DNA of 64,000 nt from Pontibacter cellulosilyticus (lineage in GTDB: Bacteria > Bacteroidota > Bacteroidia > Cytophagales > Hymenobacteraceae): positions 62,001-126,000 of the forward strand of contig NZ_JACRVF010000007.1 of assembly GCF_014306105.1 (NCBI RefSeq), read 5' to 3'. The stretch's first letter is position 1, and each line of letters begins with the position of its first letter. Under the pieces are notes generated by a model, which saw only the letters and a program-made list of their open reading frames with translations, had not been told where the DNA came from and made no database searches. Below are positions 52,925 to 61,995 of the stretch, in pieces. Both the position numbers and the translations under genes were made by a program.

Positions 52925-53485
52925 TTATTCTATCTTCTCTTCCAATCTTTCGGTAGCTTCTTCGTGCTGTCGCAGTAGGGGTAGTTGCCTTGATGCAAAC
53001 TGCTTAAGCTCCATGGTGGTGCCGTTTTCGGCTATATCATCATATCTTCTTAGCAACTCTTTGTGCTGCTCGCGCATTGTTCTAATAAACGCGACATCAA
53101 AGGCTATACCTTCCTTTTCCATCAGCTCGTCATAAATCTTTTGGTCTGCATTACCCAATGTCTGAGGTAGGACGATATCTGTCTGGCGAGCCACATCCTC
53201 CAGTTCGTTGTTCATTTGGCGATGTGTGCTCTCTGCGCGCTGTGCAAAGTTTTTCACCTCAGGACTCACACCCTTGTTTACGGCTGCATCGCTTAGCTGT
53301 ACCAGCAGCATATTAGCACTAACGGCTTCTGCTGCAAACAAAGCGTCGTTCTCCATGTTTTCTACACCAGCCGCCTCGAACTGCTGCATACTTTGCTCTT
53401 TTGCCTGCTCTATACTATCATCAGAGTTGCAGCCAACTATAAACAGCAGACAGAGCAAAAAGCCAAAAGTTAAATATCCTTTCAT
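52925..53485 (-). CDS. DUF4142 lipoprotein (copy 2)
   Basis: I start at the ATG at 53485, because it yields a signal with lipobox (IVGC) while the longer frame adds 19 residues reading into a terminator. The helical DUF4142 domain (ferritin-like, about 40-180) has LVQLSDAAVNKGVSPEVKNFAQ and FIRTMREQHKELLRRYDD. It is lipid-anchored in the envelope. It is a paralogue of the neighbour at 53571 and is read in the same direction, but a perfect hairpin lies between them. Function unknown; DUF4142 proteins are often stress-related by annotation. Confidence 0.85.
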   Translation of the reverse strand: MKGYLTFGFLLCLLFIVGCNSDDSIEQAKEQSMQQFEAAGVENMENDALFAAEAVSANMLLVQLSDAAVNKGVSPEVKNFAQRAESTHRQMNNELEDVARQTDIVLPQTLGNADQKIYDELMEKEGIAFDVAFIRTMREQHKELLRRYDDIAENGTTMELKQFASRQLPLLRQHEEATERLEEKIE

Positions 53486-53506
53486 AGTAATGGGGTTAAA
53501 TAAAAA

Positions 53507-53536
53507 GCATCTGTAAGTATAGATACTTACAGATGC
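53507..53536 (-). terminator. Hairpin between the two DUF4142 genes
   Basis: Perfect 14-base arms (GCATCTGTAAGTAT and its complement) separated by AG, with T runs on the minus-strand side. The centre carries AAGTAT/ATACTT halves. It terminates the gene at 53571-54155. Confidence 0.8.
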
Positions 53537-53570
53537 TTTCATATGTTTTCTTTAATAGGCTACTTTTGCC

Positions 53571-54155
53571 TTACTGGTTCTTTTTATCCACCATGTCTTT
53601 CACTTGCTTGGCACGGTCCAGGTGCTGGAGAAGTGTAGTTACAGTAGCGTTTGCAAAGCTTTTAGCTTCTGGGTCCTGTAGGTTATTAGCAGCGTCTTCG
53701 AACAAATTAACATCTTCCTGGTGATCTTCTACCATCAGGCTCATGTATGCTTTGTCGAACTCTGCTCCTGTCATATTGCGCAGTTCATTAACATGTTCCA
53801 TGTGTTTTTCACTCATGCTATCGGGCAACGCAATGTTTTTCTGAGCGGCAAGTGCTTTTAGCTGTTCGTTTGCCTTTTGGTGGTCAGTCACCATCATTTG
53901 CCCAAAGTCTTTTACTTCCTGCATCTGGCCTTTCTCCTGTGCCATTTTGCCCAGTTCTACCTCCATCATACCACCAGATGCGGCTTTGGTCATGAAGTCA
54001 GACATCTCTGTCATCTGGTCTTCCATTTCAGTGCCTTCGGCCATTTGCTCGTTTGTTTCCTGAGCTTCTTCTACAGCTCCTTGCTCCTGGTTACAAGATG
54101 ACATTCCAAATAAGAAAGCCGCCACCAATACTCCTGTTGATGCAATTTTTTTCAT
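53571..54155 (-). CDS. DUF4142 lipoprotein (copy 1)
   Basis: The 194-residue protein has a lipobox (MSSC, Cys21), an acidic Glu/Met-rich linker of about 40 residues, and the DUF4142 domain (about 55-190; EVELGKMAQEKGQMQEVKDFGQMMVTDH with YMSLMVEDHQEDVNLFED). The linker is unusually rich in methionine, which could bind copper or other soft metals (inference). It is upstream of its paralogue, from which it differs in charge and linker. Confidence 0.85.
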   Translation of the reverse strand: MKKIASTGVLVAAFLFGMSSCNQEQGAVEEAQETNEQMAEGTEMEDQMTEMSDFMTKAASGGMMEVELGKMAQEKGQMQEVKDFGQMMVTDHQKANEQLKALAAQKNIALPDSMSEKHMEHVNELRNMTGAEFDKAYMSLMVEDHQEDVNLFEDAANNLQDPEAKSFANATVTTLLQHLDRAKQVKDMVDKKNQ

Positions 54156-54378
54156 AGCTTTTGAAATTTATGTTAGCTGATTTCCATATAAATCGATTGG
54201 GTATACGCCCTATAATCTTACAAGTTTTAAATTGCGGACTGTTACAGGCTGTTCTACTTTTCAGGGCGCACTCACCGCATAGTGCAATATTAAACGAAAA
54301 GAATTAGTCAGCCGTAGCTAAAAGCTAACGCTTTATTTTGCAGTCTTTTATCTTGATAGATGAATTAACTTTCTTACA

Positions 54379-55095
54379 ATGAAATACATAGAACACTTAC
54401 GTTGGCTGGTTTTTGCAGCCTTAGTTATACTTTCGCCTATAACCATGGCACAAGTGCAGGATGAGGAAGTATTGGATACTGAAGATAAGGTTATCAACAC
54501 AGCGCATGATCGCATAATTAAATTCAGGCCATTTGATTTGGGGCAGGTTAGTTTTGCTTACGAAAAGCTGAGGTCGTCTCGTGTATCGAACGAACTTGGC
54601 CTTGGCTACATTTACACAACTTATTTAAAAGACTCCGACGAGGGCGCTGGTTTTATAACCGGTCCGGAAGAGAAAAAAGTAAATGGATTGAGCGTGCGCA
54701 TGAGCCAGCGCCACTATACGTCCAATAAGAAACTAGCTCCTTTTGGCTTTTACCACGGCCCAGTGTTCGGATACAGGCTGCTTATTTTTGAACGAAATGT
54801 TTTTGGCTTAGATCAGCTTCCGCCATCAGACCCTAACTACCGCTTTGTTGGCAGGCTATACCAAAACTCTATTGACCTTAGCTACCAGATTGGTGGGCAG
54901 TTTCAGTTGGGCAAGCATTTTACTACAGAAATTGGCTTGGCTTTAGGTGGCCGTATTAAATATGCCCGCTCCGTTGGCGCCGACGAGTTACTAACGGAAC
55001 ATATCATCGGGCATGCCGTGGTTGCCGAAAAGAATTCTGCCATTTTCCTAGTGCCCTTGCCACAGCTTAACTTTTCGGTAGGTTATTCTTTTTAA
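54379..55095 (+). CDS. Outer-membrane beta-barrel protein, DUF3575-like
   Basis: A signal peptide (about 1-24, ending TMAQ) is followed by beta-strand-rich sequence (ELGLGYIYTTYLKD, YQIGGQFQLG, TEIGLALGGRIKYARS) ending LNFSVGYSF. The aromatic C-terminal residue is typical of outer-membrane barrel proteins. Length 238 fits an 8- to 10-stranded barrel. Family assignment is approximate. It is preceded by 223 bases with no clear signals and followed closely by another envelope protein gene. Confidence 0.7.
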   Translation: MKYIEHLRWLVFAALVILSPITMAQVQDEEVLDTEDKVINTAHDRIIKFRPFDLGQVSFAYEKLRSSRVSNELGLGYIYTTYLKDSDEGAGFITGPEEKKVNGLSVRMSQRHYTSNKKLAPFGFYHGPVFGYRLLIFERNVFGLDQLPPSDPNYRFVGRLYQNSIDLSYQIGGQFQLGKHFTTEIGLALGGRIKYARSVGADELLTEHIIGHAVVAEKNSAIFLVPLPQLNFSVGYSF

Positions 55096-55186
55096 GGCAT
55101 TTACAGGTATAATAAATTTCTCTATATAGAGTTTAACTTTTGTAGATTATGCACATCTAAACGCTACACCTATAAAGAGAAATAAA

Positions 55187-56017
55187 ATGAAAAACCGCCT
55201 GCTTAACTTGTTTGTGCTCTTGCTACTAGGAAGCACGTTTATACTTACTGCCTGCCAACGAGACAACGAGGATGCGCAGGCTGCTATAGAAGCAGAGTCT
55301 GCTGAAGACAATGCACTTGCCGAGGGAGAATTTACTTCACTGGATTCGTTTGTGGAAGATGCCTCTGCTGCAGAGCCGCTGCTGGCAGGAAGTATGGCCA
55401 CTGCAGCAAGCCTGCCATCGTGCGCCACCACCTCTTACAACAGAGACTCACGCACCCTTACCATCGATTTTGGTACCACCAATTGCCTGTGCCGCGATGG
55501 CCTTTACCGCCGAGGTAAGCTTGTAGCGGTGTTTAACGGGAGTTATGGCGAAGTTGGATCATCGGTAACTATTACGCCACAGAACTACTTCGTTAACGAC
55601 AACCAAATAGCAGGCACAAAGGTTAGAACACACCTGGGTAACAGGAAAATGAGTGTGGTAGTAACAGGCGCAAGTATAACTACACCCAAGGGCACTGCTA
55701 CCTGGCAGGCAAACAGGGTAATAGAGAAAATTGCAGGCTACGACACACCGATTATAACGGATGATGTATGGCTGATAACAGGCGAGGCATCAGGCGTAAA
55801 CCGAAGAGGAGTAGCCTACACAGCCGTAATTGAGCAGCCGCTTAAAAAAGTACTGAGCTTTGGCTGTGCAAGAAACTTTGTTTCAGGTGTACTAACTATT
55901 ACCAACCAGCGCGGCGGCACACTATCCGTTAACTACGACCCGATTGGCGGAGAGCCATGCGATAAGGTTGCCGAAGTAACAATAAACGGCAGAAAGAAAC
56001 TGATCCAATTACGCTAA
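55187..56017 (+). CDS. Hypothetical lipoprotein (276 aa)
   Basis: Signal with lipobox (LTAC, Cys23), an acidic linker of about 45 residues, then a beta-rich domain with eight-residue turns (TTSYNRDSRTLTIDFGTTNCLCRDG, RRGKLVAVFNG, GVLTITNQRGGTLSVNYD). Five or six cysteines in the mature part may form disulphides. A family widespread in Bacteroidota but without known function. It lies 91 bases after the barrel protein gene; an operon is possible. A terminator follows. Confidence 0.75.
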   Translation: MKNRLLNLFVLLLLGSTFILTACQRDNEDAQAAIEAESAEDNALAEGEFTSLDSFVEDASAAEPLLAGSMATAASLPSCATTSYNRDSRTLTIDFGTTNCLCRDGLYRRGKLVAVFNGSYGEVGSSVTITPQNYFVNDNQIAGTKVRTHLGNRKMSVVVTGASITTPKGTATWQANRVIEKIAGYDTPIITDDVWLITGEASGVNRRGVAYTAVIEQPLKKVLSFGCARNFVSGVLTITNQRGGTLSVNYDPIGGEPCDKVAEVTINGRKKLIQLR

Positions 56018-56035
56018 GTATAGCGACTATTTATA

Positions 56036-56074
56036 CAAAAGCCGGTTGCGCCATACTTGTGCAACCGGCTTTTG
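56036..56074. terminator. Bidirectional terminator with ATACTT in the loop
   Basis: CAAAAGCCGGTTGC and GCAACCGGCTTTTG (14-base perfect arms) around an 11-base loop that contains CATACTT, one base from the window heptamer. Confidence 0.85.
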
Positions 56075-56092
56075 CTTTTTATCAGCAGCAGC

Positions 56093-56809
56093 TTATTTGC
56101 TTACTTTATTTAACACGCTGTACGACATAAGCTTTCCGTTGCGGTAACTCTCTGAGCGCACCATGCCAATGTTAGGCACATAGTACTCTATTGTTTGGAT
56201 GCGCATGCCCGGCATCTTCATACCCATGGCCCGATTTTCCATCTCAGTGTTCTGGCTTATCTTATAGCTATCGTACGTTCCGGCAGGCACTTTTATACTT
56301 TCTTTCCCTTCTACTGTTCTATCCGTGATCTTCATGGCCATGGTGCTCATGGTTTGCCCGCTGCCGCTGTCTTTTACGGTTATGGTCATGGTGCCGTCTT
56401 CTAGTTTCTGCCCCGCCTTCAGGCTGCCAGGGTACAACATTTTATCTCCTTCCATACTTACCTCCATGTTTTTATAAGCTTCCATCATACCCGGGTTCAT
56501 CATAGACCGCATGTCCATTGAGATGTTTCCTCCGTCACAGCCAACAGTAAACTCTCCTTCCGATACTGGCTTGTCTTTGTTATCATAGATTTTAGTCTGG
56601 ATAGTAGCTTCTACTTTTCCATTGTTCCGGTTTACGTTCTTTACATGGTAAGTGGCCCGGCTCTCTAATTTGTCTTTGTTGTTGTAGGTTAGAATCTCAT
56701 ACTGCGCATTGTTGCTGAGCAGCATGTACTCATTGCAGTTTTGTGCTTTGGCTGGTAAAGCCAACACAGCTATTAATAGGATTAGCAGACAGTTTACTAA
56801 ATTTTTCAT
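56093..56809 (-). CDS. Secreted DUF3108/TapB-like protein
   Basis: Start chosen at the ATG at 56809, which begins a good signal peptide (MKNLVN..., ending AKAQ); the frame is open 33 codons further but that part lacks a signal. The 238-residue product is beta-rich, with YEILTYNNKDKLESR, SYKISQNTEMENRA and a methionine-rich stretch (MDMRSMMNPGMMEA, about 105-118, and later MGMKMPGM). It resembles the DUF3108/TapB-like group by pattern. Probably periplasmic or outer-membrane associated. It converges with the lipoprotein gene at 55187. Confidence 0.65.
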   Translation of the reverse strand: MKNLVNCLLILLIAVLALPAKAQNCNEYMLLSNNAQYEILTYNNKDKLESRATYHVKNVNRNNGKVEATIQTKIYDNKDKPVSEGEFTVGCDGGNISMDMRSMMNPGMMEAYKNMEVSMEGDKMLYPGSLKAGQKLEDGTMTITVKDSGSGQTMSTMAMKITDRTVEGKESIKVPAGTYDSYKISQNTEMENRAMGMKMPGMRIQTIEYYVPNIGMVRSESYRNGKLMSYSVLNKVSK

Positions 56810-56954
56810 AATCAGAAAGTTAAGAGGCGAATAATTAATTTTAATGCATATATAAATGTAGGTAAACAGCGTCCTTTTTAAAACGTGGCATTTGGGTTTT
56901 AGAGGCATAGTGTCAGCTTATTTTCGTGTAGCATCAAAAATATTTAGCATAAAA

Positions 56955-56978
56955 AAAGCCAGCACGTGGGCTGGCTTT
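56955..56978 (-). terminator. Terminator of the enoyl-CoA hydratase gene
   Basis: AAAGCCAGC/GCTGGCTTT stem with a 6-base loop; on the minus strand it is followed by seven T. Confidence 0.82.
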
Positions 56979-56998
56979 CCTGTAAAGGGTTTCTGGTG

Positions 56999-57781
56999 TT
57001 AAGCGCCTTTAAACTGTGGTTTTCGCTTCTCGTTAAATGCGGTAACGCCTTCTTTATAATCTTCAGAGTTGCCGGCAATTTTCTGGCAGTAAGCCTCATA
57101 ATCCAGCATTTCGTCCAGTGTAGAGTTGAAAGACTTATTCAGCATTTTCTTCATCAAGCCTATGGCTTTGGTAGGGCCTGATGCATAGCGTGCGGCAAGC
57201 TCTGCTACGGCAGCATCCAACTCTTCTGGGGCCACCACTTTATTTACCATACCAAGCTGCAGTGCCTCTTCTGCGGTTACTTTAGAACCCAGTGTGCTCA
57301 ACTCAAATGCCTTGAGCGAGCCAACCACACGCGGCAGGAAGAACGATGATCCGGAATCCAGCACCAGCCCCACGTTCACGAACACCTCTATCATACTTGC
57401 TGCTGTAGATGCCACCACCATGTCGCAGGCAAGGGCAAGCGAGCAGCCTGCACCGGCAGCCACACCATTAAGCTTGCAGATGATAGGTTTAGGCAGATTG
57501 CGCATGGCGCTTATAATCGGGTTATAGCGCTTCTCCAGAGACTCCGATAGGTCGCGCTTGCTGGCACTTGCAATGGCTTTCAGGTCCTGCCCCGAACAAA
57601 ACGCTTTGCCTGCACCCGTCAATACTACTACACGCACCTGCTCATCGCGGGCAACCTGCTTCAGGGCATCCTGCAGGTCGTAGCTTTGCTGGTCGTTAAA
57701 GGCATTAAAAACATCAGGTCTGTTCAGAGTGATGGTCGCAACGCCATCCTGTACATCATATAATAAACACTCGTAAGTCAT
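56999..57781 (-). CDS. Enoyl-CoA hydratase/isomerase, PaaG-like
   Basis: Start set at the ATG at 57781, since a good promoter lies just upstream and the longer frame (to 57910) has no homology. The 260-residue crotonase-fold protein shows VATITLNRPDVFNAFN, FCSGQDLKAI, oxyanion-hole KLNGVAAGAGCSLALACD and GLVLDSGSSFFLPR, whose Asp matches the PaaG catalytic residue. The C-terminus (DYKEGVTAFNEKRKPQF) is characteristic. PaaG isomerises ring-1,2-epoxyphenylacetyl-CoA; no paa cluster is nearby, so beta-oxidation-type roles remain possible. Confidence 0.88.
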   Translation of the reverse strand: MTYECLLYDVQDGVATITLNRPDVFNAFNDQQSYDLQDALKQVARDEQVRVVVLTGAGKAFCSGQDLKAIASASKRDLSESLEKRYNPIISAMRNLPKPIICKLNGVAAGAGCSLALACDMVVASTAASMIEVFVNVGLVLDSGSSFFLPRVVGSLKAFELSTLGSKVTAEEALQLGMVNKVVAPEELDAAVAELAARYASGPTKAIGLMKKMLNKSFNSTLDEMLDYEAYCQKIAGNSEDYKEGVTAFNEKRKPQFKGA

Positions 57782-57805
57782 ACTTTTCTTATTTGTTGTG
57801 ATACC

Positions 57806-57835
57806 CAAAGTTAGTAAAACGGTAGCGTTTGGCAA
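57806..57835 (-). promoter_or_regulatory. Promoter of the enoyl-CoA hydratase gene
   Basis: On the minus strand: TTG (57835-57833), 19 bases, TAACTTTG (57813-57806). This is a full Bacteroidota consensus, 25 bases before the ATG at 57781. Confidence 0.55.
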
Positions 57836-58021
57836 GGCGAACACAATACCATACCACCTACACCTTATGTTAAAACAATTATAACAAATATTATAATTAA
57901 TCATATACAACTTATAAAACTTCGCTGTATATTTGCTACACTTTGCATCAGTTTAACACTGATATTCAAGGCTATACTTGTATAGTTAAGAGCGCTACCA
58001 AACCTATAAAACTATATTACT

Positions 58022-59416
58022 ATGAAAAAAATGTTTACGCTTCTGCTGTTTACAGCAGCACTTCTTGCATGCCCTTTACTTCAGGCCCAGGATCTTTCAG
58101 CTTTATTCAACGCCCCCTCTTTTAAAGCACCGCTAAAAAGCAGCAGCAAACTTACAGCAACTGACAATGCCAGGCTTGCTGTAGCCCAAGCCATACGCGT
58201 TGCCCAAACAGAGGTTTACAGCACCTGGAGCGAGACAAACCAGTGGGAAGAGAAAATTCGTACCAACATTACCTACAACAGCCGTGGCTTAAAGGAAACC
58301 GTTACTGTTATAAGCCTGCCAGATAATATAAACCTGTCGCAGTACACGTATACCTATAATTCTCTAGGTCAGTCAACGGAAATGCTTCTGAAAACCTGGC
58401 AAAATAATGCGTGGGTTAATTCCATGAAGATGACGCTTGAGATGGAAGGGGAATCGTTAAAAAACTTTGGCATTTATAACTGGACTAACGGCGCCTGGGT
58501 AATGTCGGTGGGTATGCGCAGCACAAACACCCGTACAAATGGCCAGCTAACAGAAACCGTTACAGAGTCTTATGTGCTTCTTCCAGCCCCTGCCGTATCT
58601 GCCTGGACACTTGATGAGAAGATGGTTTATACTTACAACGGCAGCGACAACAGACCTGTCAGCATTACCACTTATAACCATAGTAATAACGCTTGGGTAT
58701 TAGTTGAAAAAGAGACAAATATAGCTTACGTGGGCAGTACCTCAGAGCGCAGCAGCTATTACCTTGAAGAACTGGACACTATGCTGAACACCTGGAGCAA
58801 GTATAAGTATGAATACGTGTATACCCCAGATGCTGCCAACGGCACCAGAACAGTTGTAGAAACTGAATTTTATGTAGAAGGCTCTACTCACACGCCACAC
58901 CTGCGCTATACTACCAAAGAAATAACTACCGGCGAAGCATACTTATCCACATTCACCTTTGGCACGCTGGAAGAGATCTACGATGATGAAACTGACCTTT
59001 GGGTGCGAAGCAACGAGGAAAAAGCAATTATCACAAAAGATGGCAGCGGCAGCATTACAGAAATTGTAGTGCAGGAGTACACCCCACTAAGTGCCGCTTT
59101 CGTTAACAAAGAAAGATACCTGTACTCTAACTTTACTACCCTTACAGTAACTGGCACAGCCGACGATGCGCTGGCTCAGGCAACAGAAGTATATCCAAAC
59201 CCTGTACAAAACACGCTGCGCATTTCGTTAGATGCCGCTAAGGTTCGCAATGCCACCGTAAATATTTACAGCATTACTGGCCAGAAAGTATACGAGCAAA
59301 GCAGACTGGCCGCTACTACTACTGTAGATGTAAGCACACTACCTGCAGGTGTATACATGGTAAAAATTGCTGATGATAAAAATGCCTCTGTGGTTCGCAG
59401 AATTGTGAAGCAGTAA
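58022..59416 (+). CDS. T9SS type A sorting-domain protein with repeated YxYNxxG motifs
   Basis: A signal peptide (about 1-22, ending LLQAQ) leads to a region of about 350 residues with repeated short units such as TYNSRGLKETV, YTYNSLGQSTEM and YTYNGSDNRPVSITTY, alternating with WxNNAW (NAWVNSMKM, GAWVMSVGM, NAWVLVEKE). This resembles YD/RHS-like extracellular repeat proteins. The C-terminal sorting domain (about 385-464) has VYPNPVQNTLRISLD, NIYSITGQKVYEQ and a final VVRRIVKQ. It is secreted or surface-bound; function unknown. Confidence 0.88.
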   Translation: MKKMFTLLLFTAALLACPLLQAQDLSALFNAPSFKAPLKSSSKLTATDNARLAVAQAIRVAQTEVYSTWSETNQWEEKIRTNITYNSRGLKETVTVISLPDNINLSQYTYTYNSLGQSTEMLLKTWQNNAWVNSMKMTLEMEGESLKNFGIYNWTNGAWVMSVGMRSTNTRTNGQLTETVTESYVLLPAPAVSAWTLDEKMVYTYNGSDNRPVSITTYNHSNNAWVLVEKETNIAYVGSTSERSSYYLEELDTMLNTWSKYKYEYVYTPDAANGTRTVVETEFYVEGSTHTPHLRYTTKEITTGEAYLSTFTFGTLEEIYDDETDLWVRSNEEKAIITKDGSGSITEIVVQEYTPLSAAFVNKERYLYSNFTTLTVTGTADDALAQATEVYPNPVQNTLRISLDAAKVRNATVNIYSITGQKVYEQSRLAATTTVDVSTLPAGVYMVKIADDKNASVVRRIVKQ

Positions 59417-59438
59417 GTACGATCATACTTTAACATGA

Positions 59439-59474
59439 AAAGAGCAGCTCCAGACTTTAATGGAGCTGCTCTTT
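59439..59474 (+). terminator. Terminator of the T9SS type A gene
   Basis: AAAGAGCAGCTCCA/TGGAGCTGCTCTTT with an 8-base loop and a T7 tail. Confidence 0.9.
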
Positions 59475-59551
59475 TTTTATCTCAGCAATTATAACAGATG
59501 CATAAGGAGACTACCTAGATATAAAAAGGTAACACCTGATAGCTTTTCTTA

Positions 59552-60172
59552 TTAAATGGCGATATATGCAGTAGTGATCGTAAGAAGCAAACCTGCCCCA
59601 TAACCGGTATAGACTTGTGCCGGTGTATGTGCATGCAAAGCCAACCTAGCCGAAAGTACTGCTCCGCTAAGTATGATTACGACAACAATAGCCATTGTAA
59701 TCGAGCCATCAGGCATCAGGCGGTTTAACACCAGCAGCAGCCCCAAGGCCCCGCCCATACCCACACTATGGGCACTTACTTTCCAGAAAAGCGAAACGAA
59801 ATAGGTTAGAAAAACTGAGGCAGCGATCAACCCCATCACAAAGAAGAAGATCTGGTCGAGGGCGGAAGTGTTGTATAGTAGGTAAGCTGTTAAAGTATAG
59901 CACGCACCCGTAAACAGTAGCGGCAACCGGCGCTGTTCTCGCCTGTCCATCTCCAGGTTGTCCAGGTATCCCATTCGCATCATGCTATAGGCTCCCAGTC
60001 CCGGTACTATAAACGTAGACAGCACGATCATACTTAACACCACCCAACGGCTCTCCAACGGCAGCGTGAGCATGGAGGCCGGCATGTAGTAAAGTATGAA
60101 GGAGAACAAATATGTAGGCAGAAGCAGCGGGTGAAAAACAACTGATAACAACTGCGCCAAGGAACGGTTCAC
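59552..60172 (-). CDS. PAP2-superfamily-like membrane protein
   Basis: Six predicted transmembrane helices. The PAP2 phosphatase motifs are only partly kept: REQRRLP stands for KxxxxxxRP, KVSAHSVGMGG for PSGH, and ARLALHAHTPAQVYTG for SRxxxxxHxxxD, in which Asp is replaced by Gln. This form, with SAHS and HTPAQV, is common in Bacteroidota and usually labelled PAP2 family or hypothetical. Catalysis is possible but not certain. Located in the inner membrane; convergent with the T9SS gene and downstream of rpoN. Confidence 0.72.
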   Translation of the reverse strand: MNRSLAQLLSVVFHPLLLPTYLFSFILYYMPASMLTLPLESRWVVLSMIVLSTFIVPGLGAYSMMRMGYLDNLEMDRREQRRLPLLFTGACYTLTAYLLYNTSALDQIFFFVMGLIAASVFLTYFVSLFWKVSAHSVGMGGALGLLLVLNRLMPDGSITMAIVVVIILSGAVLSARLALHAHTPAQVYTGYGAGLLLTITTAYIAI

Positions 60173-60180
60173 TTACGGTT

Positions 60181-60279
60181 AATTATAAATTATTGATTAT
60201 GAATGATGATACACTTAAACAGATAAACAGACTAAAGTTTGCCAAAATTCATAATTAATAATTCAGCATTTATAATTCC
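60181..60279. repeat. AT-rich imperfect palindromic intergenic element
   Basis: AATTATAAATTATTGATTAT (from 60181) is mirrored by AATTATTAATTATGAATTTT (complement of 60245-60264). It fills the 110-base gap between the PAP2-like gene and rpoN and resembles the element at 38056-38141. Confidence 0.5.
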
Positions 60280-60282
60280 ATA

Positions 60283-61722
60283 CTATAACTCTTTACGCAG
60301 GCGAGCCACAGGTATATTTAGCTGCTCTCTATACTTGGCTACGGTACGGCGGGCAATGTTATAGCCTTTATCGTTCAGCATCTTCTCTATTTTCTCGTCA
60401 GAGAGTGGTTTGCGCTTGCTCTCGTTGTCGATGATTTCCTTTAGGATATGCTTTACTTCACGGCTGCTGGCATCCTCGCCAGAATCAGTGGCAATACCCT
60501 CTGAGAAGAAATACTTAAGCGGGTAGATACCAAACTCCGTCTGTACGGCTTTGCTGTTGGCCACACGGCTTACAGTACTGATGTCCATACCGATCTCCTC
60601 GGCAATATCTTTCAGGATCATCGGGCGCAGCATACTTTCATCACCTTCCAAAAAGAAGTCGTGCTGGTATTTGATGATAGCCTCCATCGTGCGCAGCAGC
60701 GTGTTCTGGCGCTGGCGAATGGCATCAATAAACCACTTGGCCGCATCCAGCTTCTGCTTCACGAAAGCCACCGTCTCCTTCAGCTTCTTATCCTTCTTGT
60801 CCGACTTATCATAGGCATCGAACATGTCGGCATAAGAACGGCTGATGCGCAGGTCCGGGGCGTTGCGCGAGTTAAGCGACAGCTCCAGTTCCCCGTTGTT
60901 ATTGTTAAGTATAAAATCCGGGATGATGTACTGCACGCGTGTCATGCTGGCACCTGCCCCACCCGGCTTAGGATTCAGCTTAATGATCAGGTCGATAGCC
61001 TTTTTCAGCTCCTCCTCCGATACCCCGAATTTGCTCTGAATTTTGGAGTAGTGCTTTTTAGAGAACTCATCGAATGTTTCTCGGATAATGCGCTCGGCAA
61101 GAATGGTTGTCTCATCCTGTTCGCGGCGCTCCAGTTGTAGCAGCAGGCACTCCGGCAGATCGCGTGCACCTATACCTGCTGGGTCAAAGGTCTGGATCAG
61201 GTGCAACACCTGCTCAATCTCTTCTTCAGAGGTTTCGATATTTTGCGAAAAAGCAAGGTCGTTGGCAATAGAGCTCAATTCCCGGCGAATATAGCCGTCA
61301 TGGTCTATACTTCCGATCAGCTGCATGCCAATGTTATACTGCTTATCGTCCAGGCTCAGGAAGCTCAGCTGGTCCATAAGCGAGTCGGTTAGCGTAGAAG
61401 TCATGGCGATTGGCATCTCGCGGTCTTCTTCGTCATCGCCGCCACGGTCGCCCTGCATCTTATAACCGCTTATCTCGTCATCATGCAGATAGTCGTCTAT
61501 ATCAAGGTCATCGTCCTTGCTGTACTCCTCTTCGTAGTCGTCGGTGTCGCTGTATTCGTCTGTGTTTTCCTCACGCCCCTCTTCCAGTGCAGGGTTTACT
61601 TCCAGTTCTTCTTTTATGCGCATCTCCAACTCAGCAGTAGGTATCTGCAGCAGCTTGATAAATTGTATCTGCTGCGGCGATAGCTTCTGGGATAAAAGTT
61701 GTCTTAGATCGAGTCGCTGCAT
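60283..61722 (-). CDS. rpoN: RNA polymerase sigma-54 factor
   Basis: The 479-residue protein has the N-terminal region that binds activators (LSQKLSPQQIQFIKLLQIPTAELE), an acidic region II of about 80 residues (Asp/Glu/Tyr-rich, about 48-105), the core-binding region, and the C-terminal RpoN box ARRTVAKYREQLNIP, which recognises the -24 element. Sigma-54 needs an AAA+ enhancer-binding protein; none is in the window. A promoter of the housekeeping type lies upstream. The gene is transcribed divergently from asnS. Confidence 0.97.
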   Translation of the reverse strand: MQRLDLRQLLSQKLSPQQIQFIKLLQIPTAELEMRIKEELEVNPALEEGREENTDEYSDTDDYEEEYSKDDDLDIDDYLHDDEISGYKMQGDRGGDDEEDREMPIAMTSTLTDSLMDQLSFLSLDDKQYNIGMQLIGSIDHDGYIRRELSSIANDLAFSQNIETSEEEIEQVLHLIQTFDPAGIGARDLPECLLLQLERREQDETTILAERIIRETFDEFSKKHYSKIQSKFGVSEEELKKAIDLIIKLNPKPGGAGASMTRVQYIIPDFILNNNNGELELSLNSRNAPDLRISRSYADMFDAYDKSDKKDKKLKETVAFVKQKLDAAKWFIDAIRQRQNTLLRTMEAIIKYQHDFFLEGDESMLRPMILKDIAEEIGMDISTVSRVANSKAVQTEFGIYPLKYFFSEGIATDSGEDASSREVKHILKEIIDNESKRKPLSDEKIEKMLNDKGYNIARRTVAKYREQLNIPVARLRKEL

Positions 61723-61759
61723 AGTTTTTAGAAAAATCGGATACGCTTTCGCGCTACTT

Positions 61760-61791
61760 CAAATTTAGGATAATTTTACTCTAGTTTACAA
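61760..61791 (-). promoter_or_regulatory. Promoter of rpoN
   Basis: On the minus strand: TTG (61791-61789), 21 bases, TAAATTTG (61767-61760), 37 bases before the ATG. Confidence 0.42.
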
Positions 61792-61995
61792 AAAAGGTTA
61801 AAATATCGTTACTTTGAGGGATTTTTTAAGAAAATCGTTTAAGGCTGGCACATAAGCACCTATTTAAAGTATAAAGCAGTGGCAAAACCTTGTCTTACTA
61901 CAGCTACGTTAGCTAGGGATTTACTGCATTTGATTGTAAGTTTATACTTTCTAGGCCATTTTGTGCCTTTGATACAGGCAACATAACCATTACAC

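Noticed and set aside
56810-56908. Extended start of the DUF3108/TapB-like gene
   Set aside because: The signal peptide starts at 56809; the extra residues are not signal-like.
57782-57910. Extended start of the enoyl-CoA hydratase gene
   Set aside because: The region holds a consensus promoter and the extra residues do not match the family.
60661-61140. Plus-strand ORF opposite rpoN
   Set aside because: Leu/Arg-rich shadow of the sigma-54 gene, without start signals or homology.
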